Shown: piece after piece, positions 6,230 through 13,959 of the stretch
Layout: each line of letters begins with the position of its first letter
Numbering within the stretch: position 1 is the stretch's first letter
Assembly: GCA_020628265.1 (NCBI GenBank)
Contig: JAHDFG010000006.1
Span: forward strand, 1 to 22,311
Origin: Pseudooctadecabacter sp.
GTDB taxonomy: Bacteria; Pseudomonadota; Alphaproteobacteria; Rhodobacterales; Rhodobacteraceae
Length of the DNA stretch: 22,311 bases
Direction: 5' to 3'
The notes under the pieces: generated by a model
Told to the model about the DNA's origin: nothing
The model's input: the letters and a program-made list of their open reading frames with translations, nothing else
Database searches by the model: none
Made by a program: the position numbers and the translations under genes

Positions 6230-8782
6230 ATGCCCTACACGCCATCAGAGATCGAAGCCAAGTGGCAGGCCGCTTGGGATAAGGCCGAAACGTTCAAGGC
6301 TGTACGCAGCGACGACAAACCCAAGTACTACGTGCTTGAAATGTTCCCCTATCCGTCCGGCCGCATCCACATCGGTCACGTGCGGAACTACACGATGGGT
6401 GACGTGATCGCGCGGTACAAGCTGTCGACAGGCCACAACGTGCTGCACCCTATGGGCTTTGACGCTTTCGGCATGCCGGCGGAGAACGCAGCGATGGCCA
6501 CTGGCGGCCACCCCAAAGACTGGACCTACAACAACATCGACGAGATGGTCGCCCAGATGAAGCCGCTGGGGTTGGGCATCGACTGGTCGCGCATGTTCGC
6601 CACCTGTGACCCCGAATACTACGGCCAGCAGCAGGCGCTGTTCATCGACATGCTTGAGGCCGGCCTGATCGATCGCAAGAACGCGACCGTCAACTGGGAC
6701 CCCGTCGACATGACCGTGCTGGCCAACGAACAGGTCATCGACGGCAAGGGCTGGCGGTCCGGTGCCGAGGTCGAGCGTAAGGAACTGACCCAGTGGTTCT
6801 TTAAAATCTCCGACATGGCAGAAGAATTGTTGGGCGCGCTGGACGGGCTGGAGGACTGGCCCGCCAAGGTCCGCCTGATGCAGGAAAACTGGATCGGTAA
6901 AAGCCGTGGCCTGCAGTTTGCGTTCTCCTTAGTGGAAGGAGCGGGCGCACACGACCGGATCGAGGTTTATACAACCCGCCCTGACACGCTGATGGGCGCG
7001 TCTTTCGTGGGCATTTCGCCGGATCATCCACTGGCCAAGGAGTTGGAGCAATCCAACCCTGATCTGGCGGCCTTCAACGCGGAATGCCGCAAGGGCGGCA
7101 CCACTGAAGAAGCCTTGGAAAAAGCCGAAAAGATGGGCTTTGACACGGGTCTGCGCGTGCGCCATCCGTTCGATACCGCGTGGGAGCTGCCCGTCTATGT
7201 CGCCAACTTCATCTTGATGGACTACGGCACGGGCGCGATCTTCGGCTGCCCCGCCCACGATCAACGCGACTTCGACTTTGCCAAGAAGTACGACCTGCCG
7301 ATCATTCCGACCTTCCTGCCCAGCGAAGACAGCTCGCCCGAGCTGGATGAGGCGTTCGTGCCAGGCAAAACCGACATGGTGCACTGGGTCAAACCGTTCA
7401 ACTGGGATCCCGCCACAACCGGCGCTGATGCCATCGACGCAGCCATCGACTTCTGTGAGGCAAACGGGGTCGGCCAAGGTGTGACCAAGTTTCGCCTGCG
7501 GGATTGGGGCCTGAGCCGTCAACGCTATTGGGGCGCGCCCATCCCCGTCGTTCATTGCGACGACTGCGGGGTGGTGCCCGAGAAGAAAGAGAACCTGCCG
7601 GTTGAGCTGCCCTACGACGTCAGCTTCGATATTCCCGGAAATCCACTGGATCGCCACCCCACATGGCGCGATGTGCCCTGCCCGTCTTGCGGCAAGGCTG
7701 CGACGCGGGAAACCGACACAATGGACACCTTCGTGGATTCATCGTGGTACTACGCACGTTTCACTGCGCCCCGTGCCGAAACGCCGACGGACGCAGATGA
7801 CGCGGCCTATTGGATGAACGTGGACCAGTATATCGGCGGGATCGAACACGCGATCCTGCACCTGCTCTATTCCCGCTTCTTCGCCCGCGCGATGAAGATC
7901 ACCGGCCACCTGCCCCAAGGGTGCGAAGAACCGTTCAACGCGCTCTTCACTCAAGGCATGGTGACCCACGCGATTTATAAGACAACCGGCGCAGACGGGC
8001 GGCCTGTCTATCACTACCCCGAAGATGTCGAATTGCGGGACGGCAGCGGCTTCCTGAAGGACGGAACCGAAGTCACGATCGTGCCATCTGCCAAAATGTC
8101 GAAATCCAAGAACAACGTGGTCGATCCGGTGGCCATTATCCAGCAGTACGGCGCCGATACCGCCCGTTGGTTCGTCCTGTCCGATAGCCCGCCCGAACGG
8201 GACGTGGAATGGACAGCATCCGGCGCCGAGGCCGCCTACAAACATCTGGCCCGCGTGCACCGCATCGCGTCCGAAATCGCCACCAGCGAAGACGCCGCAT
8301 CAGCGGCGGATGAGGCGCTGTTGCGCGACATGCACAAGGCCATTCGGGACGTCACGTTGGGCGTAGAATCCTTTGGTTTCAACGCGTCTATCGCGAAGCT
8401 CTACGGCTTCACCGCAGCGATCCAGAAATCAAAGGCCGGCGCAGAGGCAAAGCGTACGGCGATGAAAACGCTCGCCCAACTGATGTCCCCCATGACACCG
8501 CATCTGGCCGAAGATATCTGGGCCATGTTGGGCGGAGAGGGCCTCATCGCCAATGCGCCTTGGCCTGTCGCGGACGAAGCGATGCTGGTCGAGGACACGG
8601 TGACCATGCCCATCCAGATCAACGGCAAGCGTAAGTCTGAAATCGCCGTTCCAAAGGACATGCCGAAGGAAGAGGTTGAAAAGCTGGCGCTGGCGGACGA
8701 CGCTGTGATCAAGGCTTTGGATGGCGGTGCGCCCAAGAAGCTGATCGTTGTACCGGGCCGGATTGTGAATGTCGTCATTTGA
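6230..8782 (+). CDS. leuS: Leucyl-tRNA synthetase
   Basis: This class I aminoacyl-tRNA synthetase charges tRNA-Leu in the cytoplasm. Its 850 residues are normal for a bacterial LeuRS. The ATP-binding HIGH motif is exact at 47-50 (within PSGRIHIGHVRNY), and KMSKS is at 622-626. The CP1 editing domain (about 220-415) keeps the threonine-rich TTRPDTLMG at 248-256 and the discriminating aspartate D344 in GCPAHDQRDF. A zinc-knuckle-like pair, C443/C446 and C484/C487, lies in the synthetase-specific insertion, followed by TMDTFVDSSWYY. The C-terminal anticodon-binding and tRNA-tail domains run to residue 850. The ATG at 6230 has a modest AAAGAG ribosome binding site lying right after the T-tract of a terminator-like hairpin. 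The end overlaps lptE by 14 bases. Confidence 0.98.
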   Translation: MPYTPSEIEAKWQAAWDKAETFKAVRSDDKPKYYVLEMFPYPSGRIHIGHVRNYTMGDVIARYKLSTGHNVLHPMGFDAFGMPAENAAMATGGHPKDWTYNNIDEMVAQMKPLGLGIDWSRMFATCDPEYYGQQQALFIDMLEAGLIDRKNATVNWDPVDMTVLANEQVIDGKGWRSGAEVERKELTQWFFKISDMAEELLGALDGLEDWPAKVRLMQENWIGKSRGLQFAFSLVEGAGAHDRIEVYTTRPDTLMGASFVGISPDHPLAKELEQSNPDLAAFNAECRKGGTTEEALEKAEKMGFDTGLRVRHPFDTAWELPVYVANFILMDYGTGAIFGCPAHDQRDFDFAKKYDLPIIPTFLPSEDSSPELDEAFVPGKTDMVHWVKPFNWDPATTGADAIDAAIDFCEANGVGQGVTKFRLRDWGLSRQRYWGAPIPVVHCDDCGVVPEKKENLPVELPYDVSFDIPGNPLDRHPTWRDVPCPSCGKAATRETDTMDTFVDSSWYYARFTAPRAETPTDADDAAYWMNVDQYIGGIEHAILHLLYSRFFARAMKITGHLPQGCEEPFNALFTQGMVTHAIYKTTGADGRPVYHYPEDVELRDGSGFLKDGTEVTIVPSAKMSKSKNNVVDPVAIIQQYGADTARWFVLSDSPPERDVEWTASGAEAAYKHLARVHRIASEIATSEDAASAADEALLRDMHKAIRDVTLGVESFGFNASIAKLYGFTAAIQKSKAGAEAKRTAMKTLAQLMSPMTPHLAEDIWAMLGGEGLIANAPWPVADEAMLVEDTVTMPIQINGKRKSEIAVPKDMPKEEVEKLALADDAVIKALDGGAPKKLIVVPGRIVNVVI

Positions 8783-9254
8783 TCGCCGCACCTTGTTGTT
8801 GTCCTTCGGCGCCCTTGCCGGGTGTGGATTCCGGCCGGCTTACGGTCCGACAGCAACGGGCCGCAGCTTGCGGGGTCGGATCGCTTATCGTGCGCCCAAC
8901 ACACAAGAGGGCTTCCGCCTTCGCACTCGGCTTGAGGACCGTCTGGGCCGCGTCGAACGCGGGGACTACCTGCTAACGGTACAGCTTGAGATCAGCGAAG
9001 TGGCTGTTGTCATCAGCTCCTCGCAAGACATCAACCGGTTCAATCTACCCGGGACCGCGCGCTGGACCCTAACGGAAGACGGTCAGACGACGCCTCTCGC
9101 GTCAGGCACAGCCGAGACGTTCACAGCCTATTCCGCCTTTGGAACAACCGTCGCCACGCAAGAGGCGCAAAGTGATGCGCGTGACCGGTTGGCCATCGCG
9201 CTGGCCGATTTGATTGTGACGGACCTGATTGCGGCGGCGACGGGGCTGGAATGA
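8769..9254 (+). CDS. lptE: LPS-assembly lipoprotein LptE
   Basis: This 161-residue outer-membrane lipoprotein plugs the LptD barrel, through which lipopolysaccharide is inserted into the outer leaflet. The N-terminus shows RR, a hydrophobic run and the lipobox LAGC with C19 as the lipidated cysteine, immediately followed by GFRPAYG, the usual start of mature LptE. Later parts (LEDRLGRV, YLLTVQLEIS, ARWTLTEDGQ, the alanine-rich C-terminal helix) suit the family's alpha/beta fold. It overlaps leuS by 14 bases and holA by 4 bases (ATGA), so translation is probably coupled. The leuS-lptE-holA order is widely conserved in proteobacteria, which supports the call despite low sequence conservation. 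Confidence 0.92.
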   Translation: MSSFDRRTLLLSFGALAGCGFRPAYGPTATGRSLRGRIAYRAPNTQEGFRLRTRLEDRLGRVERGDYLLTVQLEISEVAVVISSSQDINRFNLPGTARWTLTEDGQTTPLASGTAETFTAYSAFGTTVATQEAQSDARDRLAIALADLIVTDLIAAATGLE

Positions 9255-10279
9255 AACTTTCGGCTCGGGACGCCAGCGCCTATTTCCGCAAGCCCGATCC
9301 AAACGGAACGGGCATCCTTATTTATGGCGGCGATGCCATGCGGGTGGCCCTAAAGCGACAAGATGTGATCAAGGCACTCGTCGGGCCGAACGGTGAGGAG
9401 GAGATGCGCCTGACACGAATCCCTGCCGCAGACCTGCGCAAAGACCCCGCCCTGCTTGGCGATGCGATCAAGGCGCAGGGATTCTTTCCCGGACCGCGCG
9501 TCGCATTTGTTGAAGATGCCGGTGACAGCGTCACCAAAGCCATCACGCCTGCGTTAAGCGATTGGGCACCCGGCGATGCGCAGATCATTGTCACCGCCGG
9601 CCAACTGGCGGCGCGGTCTACCTTGCGGAAACTGTTCGAAAGCCATCCCAAAGCCTTTGCCGCCGGTGTCTACGATGATCCGCCGTCGCGGGATGAGCTG
9701 GAGGGCCAGTTGAAAGCTGCAAATCTGGCGAACGTGAACAGGGAGGCGATGAACCTGATCGTCGCCTATGCCGCCGAACTCGCCCCGGGAGACCTGCGCC
9801 AAACGATCGAGAAACTGGGGCTGTATAAATTGAATGACCCGACCGAGGTCAGCGTGGAAGACGTGGAAGCCTGCGCCCCCCAATCGAACGAAGCCTCACT
9901 AGATGCTGTCTTGAACGCGGCGGCCGATCTCAAAGCCAACGAAGTCGGCCCCCTGCTGAGCCGCCTCTATGCCCAAGGAACGCAACCTGTCGCCTTGTGT
10001 ATCGCCGCACTCAGACATTTCCGACAATTGCATACCGCGGCCTCTGATCCTGGTGGTGCTGCGGCGGGCATCGGCCGGCTGAAGCCACCCGTCTTTGGGC
10101 CAAGGCGAGACCGCATGGTTCGGCAGGCAAGCCAATGGGGGCGGGACAACCTTGAAGAAGCGCTTACCACGATCACCGAAGCCGACCTGACCCTCAGGTC
10201 GGCCGATCGTTCACCCGACAAAGCGCTGGTCGAGCGAATGTTCATCCGTCTTGCGATGCTTGGACGAAGGCGAAACTAG
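9251..10279 (+). CDS. holA: DNA polymerase III delta subunit
   Basis: This clamp-loader subunit opens the beta sliding clamp during replication. It is 342 residues, the normal length. The N-terminal region has ILIYGGDAMRVALKRQDVI (22-40), where HolA proteins have the degenerate P-loop-like start. It is followed by the RIPAADLRKDPALLGDAI block and FFPGPRVAFVED (76-87), then the AAA+-like core with TAGQLAARSTLRKLFE. The C-terminal helical collar domain includes the leucine-rich segment near LLSRLYAQGTQPVALCIAALRHFRQLH. The start codon is in an ATGA overlap with lptE. It is the last gene of the run starting at 5685. No T-rich plus-strand terminator follows, although the hairpin at 10324-10347 could act on both strands. 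Confidence 0.94.
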   Translation: MKLSARDASAYFRKPDPNGTGILIYGGDAMRVALKRQDVIKALVGPNGEEEMRLTRIPAADLRKDPALLGDAIKAQGFFPGPRVAFVEDAGDSVTKAITPALSDWAPGDAQIIVTAGQLAARSTLRKLFESHPKAFAAGVYDDPPSRDELEGQLKAANLANVNREAMNLIVAYAAELAPGDLRQTIEKLGLYKLNDPTEVSVEDVEACAPQSNEASLDAVLNAAADLKANEVGPLLSRLYAQGTQPVALCIAALRHFRQLHTAASDPGGAAAGIGRLKPPVFGPRRDRMVRQASQWGRDNLEEALTTITEADLTLRSADRSPDKALVERMFIRLAMLGRRRN

Positions 10280-10313
10280 ATCAAATCGGGGGCTTCCCTC
10301 TTGTCCCCGAATT

Positions 10314-10347
10314 CAAAAAACAAAGGGCAAGCGAAACCGCTTGCCCT
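10314..10347 (-). terminator. Rho-independent terminator of the YjbH/YjbF/peptide unit
   Basis: A perfect 10-bp stem (AGGGCAAGCG at 10324-10333 with CGCTTGCCCT at 10338-10347) has a 4-base loop. Read on the minus strand it is followed by TTGTTTTTT. It lies 28 bases after the stop of the last minus-strand peptide gene. For plus-strand holA transcripts the hairpin exists but no T-run follows it. Confidence 0.88.
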
Positions 10348-10375
10348 CCGAAAATTCAATTAGCGGGCGTTCGAC

Positions 10376-10576
10376 TTAGGAGCCGCTGCCAGCTGCGAGG
10401 GCTGCAAGCAATGCTGCGAAAGCCACGGGACCAAGAGTCGCCAGCAATTCAGCCGACATATCAGCGCGGTTGTGTTCGATCATAACCAGTTCACCGTCTG
10501 TGGTGGTTACGTCAGCAACTGCTGCGGTGGAAACGGTTGCGATTGCTGCGGCTGCAACGAGCGTCTTGATGTTCAT
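10376..10576 (-). CDS. Small secreted peptide, paralogue 1 (66 residues)
   Basis: I do not recognise a named family. The product has a textbook Sec signal peptide (K4, hydrophobic run, cleavage after AVA at 19-21), leaving a 45-residue mature peptide. Its first half is polar (DVTTTDGELVMIEHNRAD, 22-39). The second half is a hydrophobic helix (about 44-62) with a proline at 50, ending in GSGS. It aligns without gaps over all 66 residues with the upstream gene at 10771-10971 (31 identities, 24 of 45 in the mature part). ATG 10576 has CTGGAG upstream. Fifteen of 18 alanines use GCA or GCT, the bias also seen in the porin, which suggests strong expression. It is last in the minus-strand unit with yjbH and yjbF, in the role YjbE/GfcA would take, but without the Ser/Thr/Gly-rich YjbE composition. 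Confidence 0.85.
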   Translation of the reverse strand: MNIKTLVAAAAIATVSTAAVADVTTTDGELVMIEHNRADMSAELLATLGPVAFAALLAALAAGSGS

Positions 10577-10654
10577 TGTAAACTCCAGTTCTAAAATAAT
10601 AGTATCAGCTCAACCCGAATTTATTGGGTCTCGCCTCAAAACGCAAGAACAACT

Positions 10655-10725
10655 CCGCTGCTCTGCAGCATATCTGAATGAGAGTGCCCATTTATTCAGC
10701 GGGCCGGTCAATAAACGACCAGCCC
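10655..10725 (-). repeat. Cluster of inverted repeats between the two peptide genes
   Basis: Several overlapping stems occur here. GGGCCGGTC (10701-10709) pairs with GACCAGCCC (10717-10725), a 9-bp stem with one G-U or A-C pair depending on strand. CCGCTG (10655-10660) pairs with CAGCGG (10697-10702). CTGAAT (10674-10679) pairs with ATTCAG (10694-10699). GCTGC (10657-10661) pairs with GCAGC (10665-10669). None is followed by a strong T-run on the minus strand, so processing, stability or attenuation fits better than simple termination. Confidence 0.45.
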
Positions 10726-10770
10726 TTTGAAAACTGTACAAAACTTAATGTTTTAACGCAATATTCCGGT

Positions 10771-10971
10771 TCAAGAACCGGCAGATGAGGCAAATGCGGC
10801 GATCACAATTGCACACCCAACCGGCGCAAGTTGTACCAAAAGGAAAGAACTCGCCTCGGCCTGATTCTTTTCGACCATCACCATTTCACCGTCAGGGGTT
10901 GTCACATCAGCGGTCGCCAAAGAGGTCGACGCAGCGAATACCGTTGCTGCAAGAGCGATCTTCAGTTTCAT
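10771..10971 (-). CDS. Small secreted peptide, paralogue 2 (66 residues)
   Basis: This gene is related to 10376-10576 and exactly the same length. The signal peptide runs to ATA at 19-21, and the mature 45-mer starts DVTTPDGEMVMVEKNQAE. The hydrophobic helix (about 43-61) carries P50 and a single cysteine (C53), and the tail is SAGS. Residues shared with paralogue 1 include D22 to T25, D27-G28-E29, V31-M32, E34, N36, A38, S41, L44-L45, L48, P50-V51 and the terminal GS. The frame is open further upstream, but ATG 10971 is chosen because the signal peptide begins there, GGGAG precedes it, and the extension would overlap yjbF. Alanine codons are mixed, unlike paralogue 1. It lies 76 bases after yjbF. 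Function unknown; a partner of YjbH/YjbF in the envelope is inference from position. Confidence 0.83.
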   Translation of the reverse strand: MKLKIALAATVFAASTSLATADVTTPDGEMVMVEKNQAEASSFLLVQLAPVGCAIVIAAFASSAGS

Positions 10972-11000
10972 GGGAATTCTCCCATTTCCGACAAGATCAA

Positions 11001-11019
11001 TGTTGGCCAACTGCCAACA
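11001..11019 (-). repeat. 7-bp perfect hairpin in the yjbF-peptide gap
   Basis: TGTTGGC (11001-11007) pairs with GCCAACA (11013-11019) around a 5-base loop, between the yjbF stop and the start of peptide paralogue 2. No T-run follows on the minus strand. It may be an mRNA stabilising or processing stem, or chance. Confidence 0.35.
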
Positions 11020-11047
11020 CCCTCTCGATAAAGGATCACTGGCCGCG

Positions 11048-11722
11048 TTACAGCCTCTGGTAACCCAAGTATCCGATCTGAGCAGATATCCACTGGCGCG
11101 CCTGCCAAATCGTGCCGGACCGGTCCCGCCAATAGGTGTTCTTGAAAGACAGATCACCGGACACACAGGTCTCTTCAATGACGGAGGTCACATAGTCGCG
11201 CTCAAAAATCGTGATGGTCTCTGTGTCGGTCACAATGGTCTGGCACTGGAAGGTCAGCTGCTCGATCTGATCAAGACCGGTCAGATAGTCATGTACCCGT
11301 GTATGGCTGCCACCCCGTGCCAACGACCCGTCCGCTCCGGAGACATTCGCCCCCATCAGATCGGACCCGATGCCACGGCTCGCGATAAGAAGGCCGTTCT
11401 GGAAGGTAAAGCTCGCGCCGTCGCGGCTCATCCAAGTGGTTCGGCCCGCATTGTTGCCAACTTCCGTCAAAAGGTCGGTGGAACTGAGCGAAATCAGGCT
11501 GACACGCAGCAAGTTGGTCGGGGCCGCTTCAATGAGGTCCCGTGTCAGCCCGCCGCCAGCCGCAGCTGCAGCAGGCGCTGGCGCAGGAGCGGCCGTTGCC
11601 GCAGTCGCAATTCCCGAAACCGTTTCACTGAGGCGGGCAAGCGGTTTTCCCTCTGACAAGGGACCCGCGGTACAACCGGCAAGACCGAGTGCCAGTGCGG
11701 CAATTTTCCAGACGTTCATCAT
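11048..11722 (-). CDS. yjbF: YjbF/GfcB-family lipoprotein
   Basis: This 224-residue predicted lipoprotein has a short signal peptide and the lipobox LAGC with C17. An alanine/proline-rich low-complexity linker (about 38-58) spans the periplasm, followed by a folded domain. Blocks LIEAAPTNLLRVSLISL, WMSRDGASFTFQNGLLIASRGIGSDLM (about 97-123) and FERDYVTSVIEETC with an aromatic C-terminal part (QIGYLGYQRL) match the YjbF/GfcB (group 4 capsule) family. In enterobacteria yjbEFGH affects exopolysaccharide production and is tied to envelope stress signalling; GfcB is part of a group 4 capsule operon. Its ATG overlaps the yjbH stop (ATGA), indicating coupled translation. A second in-frame ATG lies at 11719. 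No YjbG homologue is present between them. Confidence 0.86.
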   Translation of the reverse strand: MMNVWKIAALALGLAGCTAGPLSEGKPLARLSETVSGIATAATAAPAPAPAAAAAGGGLTRDLIEAAPTNLLRVSLISLSSTDLLTEVGNNAGRTTWMSRDGASFTFQNGLLIASRGIGSDLMGANVSGADGSLARGGSHTRVHDYLTGLDQIEQLTFQCQTIVTDTETITIFERDYVTSVIEETCVSGDLSFKNTYWRDRSGTIWQARQWISAQIGYLGYQRL

Positions 11723-13854
11723 CTCCAGAACCGCCCCCAGTTATCCTGCATCTGTGACGGGTGCCCATCCTGAACCACGTCATAAAGCCGACCGTCGATC
11801 CGGAGCCGCGCGCCGCCGTCACGTTCAAGCGACGTCAACGTGGTTGCAGTCGATCCACGCGTCGGGGTGCCCAGCGACCAATCGGTCGGGATTTCAAGGC
11901 GGATGCCCTTGTCGAAGGACCCTTCGCCGAAGTCATCAAAATCAACATCTGTCAGCGTAAAATAACCGCCGACCTTCCAGCCGTTGTCGAACTCACGATC
12001 AAGTCTGAATGTCGCGCCCCAATCACCAGCAAGATACCGGCCAACATCGACCTGTGCCTGAAATCCGTTCTCGAAGTCGTAATAGGCCGAAAGATGGCCG
12101 GTCACGACATCGTAGTCCTCACTGCCCACGACGGTGCAATCAACATCCACGCAGACCGGTCGGAAGCCGAACCCCAGATCGAAGTCGCGCAGCAGGGTAT
12201 AGTTCACCTCGGCCCCCAGTGCGAGACGGCTGTCGACGGGTTTCCATAGCAGTTCGCCGGAGACACCGCCAAACGCCCGTTCGAGGTAGCCAACGGAAAC
12301 ACGGCTATAAAGGTTCTCACCAGGGCGCGCGTACCACGACAGGAAAAGGTTCTCGATCCCGCCCCCGGATTCCGCGCCATAGCGCAGACCGCTCCGTCGC
12401 ACATCCGGAAGGGTGGACGCGGAAATCGCGCCAACCTCATCGCGGTTGCCGACGATCCGTTCGCGATAGGCACCGGCAAGAAGAAGGTTCGGACGGAGTT
12501 CGTACTGGAACGCAGCCTCGATGCCGAGGTCAGCCCGCACAGGCTCGTCCCCGTCGAACAGGGACAGCTCAAGATAGGGGTAGATGCCCCACAGGAACGG
12601 AGAGACATCGCTATCGTATTCGTAGGCGGGCGCGGGTCCTGCAGCATCCGCGAACACCGCGCGATCATACATCATGGCCGCAGCACCAGCTGTGTTTTCA
12701 AGGCGTTCCAGATCATCCCGCCGGATCGTCACCGAGGACAAAGCAATGCCTTGACGGGTCGGCTCCAGCACGAATGTATCGACGTTGCCAGGTGCGGCCT
12801 GAGACACCAGACGCGCGACGCGTCCTAGCGCCTGCGCTTCTGCCCTGTATTTGTTGTTCTCATAGCGGACACGGATCGTCGAGCCGGTCACTTCTGCCGA
12901 CAGAAGCTCGATATCGTCGGTCGCAAGGATCGCGCCCAAGGCACCAAGACCAGCGGTCTGTTGGTCAACCGTGTCCCATGACTGCGCCGCAATCAGACTT
13001 TCCCCGCGAACCGCCACCGGAATCGGTGCACTGTCCAGCCCGCTCGGGAACCGGCGTGTCGTTGGGTCGGTAATGACCGTCGCCGAGAACCCGATGTCTG
13101 TGCCGTACATGTAATAGGCGCCCAACTGGTAGGTGTCATTGGGGGTCCACGTCACCCCGAAGTTCAGCGGTGATTGCCGCTCAAACCCAATGAGGTTTGT
13201 TTCACGTTCGTAAACGTCAGACGAATATTCTGCCAGAACCGTCCAATCATCGTTCACACGCCATTCGACACCGCCGAACAACGCCGCATCCCCGCGGAAG
13301 AACTGTCCGGCCAACACGGTGCCACCAGTCCCGACACTGTCATCAGGTCGCGTTTCAAACCTGTCATCAATAACGCCCAAGGGATTGGTGAACCCATTGA
13401 GGGAGCCAAGACGCCCCCACCCCAGACCACCGGAGACACGCACGTTGGACCCCAGGGTCTTGGTCGCAACGATGTATTCGCTGCTGTAGCGACCGGTTCC
13501 GATAAAATCACGCAGACCGATCGCAAGGGCAGGTCTGATCCGCCCTTCGTCCGCAATCTGGTACTGAACATCAAAGCTGCGGTCGTAGGTGTCGATCAAG
13601 GAATAGCGAAAACTGCCCGTCACGCGCGGCAAAACTTGAAAGGTAACGGTCGCCCGCTGGGTATCGCCAAAGGCCGAGACGTTGGCCGCAAATTCCCCGT
13701 CCGCCGGGGCTACGGCTGACGGCATGTCAATGATGCCTTGCGTCCCGAAGAGTGTGTAAGTGGCCCGCCAGTCGTCGTCAGCGACGACCGGGGCCGCAAG
13801 ACTGGACCCAATGATCGCGGACGTCGTCCATAAAAATGCATTAAATCTAAACAT
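11719..13854 (-). CDS. yjbH: YjbH-family outer-membrane beta-barrel protein
   Basis: This large outer-membrane protein of 711 residues is the typical YjbH/GfcD length. It has a signal peptide cleaved around residue 25 (PVVA before DDDW). The mature start has the family signature TLFGTQGIIDMPSAVAPADG (34-53). The rest is rich in alternating strands with aromatic girdles and arginine/aspartate turns, consistent with one or two barrels, and it ends in an aromatic residue pair (RFWR). In enterobacteria YjbH acts with YjbEFG in exopolysaccharide production, presumably at the outer membrane. Here it is first in a minus-strand unit, before yjbF and the two small peptides, whereas the enterobacterial order puts it last. 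The ATG at 13854 has no strong ribosome binding site. It is divergent from the epimerase gene across 105 bases. Confidence 0.9.
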   Translation of the reverse strand: MFRFNAFLWTTSAIIGSSLAAPVVADDDWRATYTLFGTQGIIDMPSAVAPADGEFAANVSAFGDTQRATVTFQVLPRVTGSFRYSLIDTYDRSFDVQYQIADEGRIRPALAIGLRDFIGTGRYSSEYIVATKTLGSNVRVSGGLGWGRLGSLNGFTNPLGVIDDRFETRPDDSVGTGGTVLAGQFFRGDAALFGGVEWRVNDDWTVLAEYSSDVYERETNLIGFERQSPLNFGVTWTPNDTYQLGAYYMYGTDIGFSATVITDPTTRRFPSGLDSAPIPVAVRGESLIAAQSWDTVDQQTAGLGALGAILATDDIELLSAEVTGSTIRVRYENNKYRAEAQALGRVARLVSQAAPGNVDTFVLEPTRQGIALSSVTIRRDDLERLENTAGAAAMMYDRAVFADAAGPAPAYEYDSDVSPFLWGIYPYLELSLFDGDEPVRADLGIEAAFQYELRPNLLLAGAYRERIVGNRDEVGAISASTLPDVRRSGLRYGAESGGGIENLFLSWYARPGENLYSRVSVGYLERAFGGVSGELLWKPVDSRLALGAEVNYTLLRDFDLGFGFRPVCVDVDCTVVGSEDYDVVTGHLSAYYDFENGFQAQVDVGRYLAGDWGATFRLDREFDNGWKVGGYFTLTDVDFDDFGEGSFDKGIRLEIPTDWSLGTPTRGSTATTLTSLERDGGARLRIDGRLYDVVQDGHPSQMQDNWGRFWR

Positions 13855-13931
13855 GGGAATGATGTGGCATTGTATCCCAGCCTACCGCAACCCTATTGTG
13901 CCGATCACCTGCAAGGTTTCATTCGATGGTG

Positions 13932-13943
13932 TGGCAGGTGCCA
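13932..13943. promoter_or_regulatory. Inverted repeat TGGCA-GG-TGCCA ahead of the epimerase
   Basis: Two perfect 5-base arms lie 16 bases before the epimerase start, in the divergent yjbH/epimerase gap. The site could act as an operator or as an RNA hairpin just before the ribosome binding site. It is short enough to be chance. Confidence 0.25.
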
Positions 13944-13959
13944 TAGTCAGGACGACGCA

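Noticed and set aside
10972..11178. Upstream extension of peptide paralogue 2 to 135 residues
   Set aside because: It would overlap yjbF, lies before a clear signal peptide, and has no counterpart in the paralogue.
10970..11960. Long plus-strand frames opposite yjbF and yjbH
   Set aside because: They are shadows of well-supported lipoprotein and beta-barrel genes and show no ribosome binding sites or domains.
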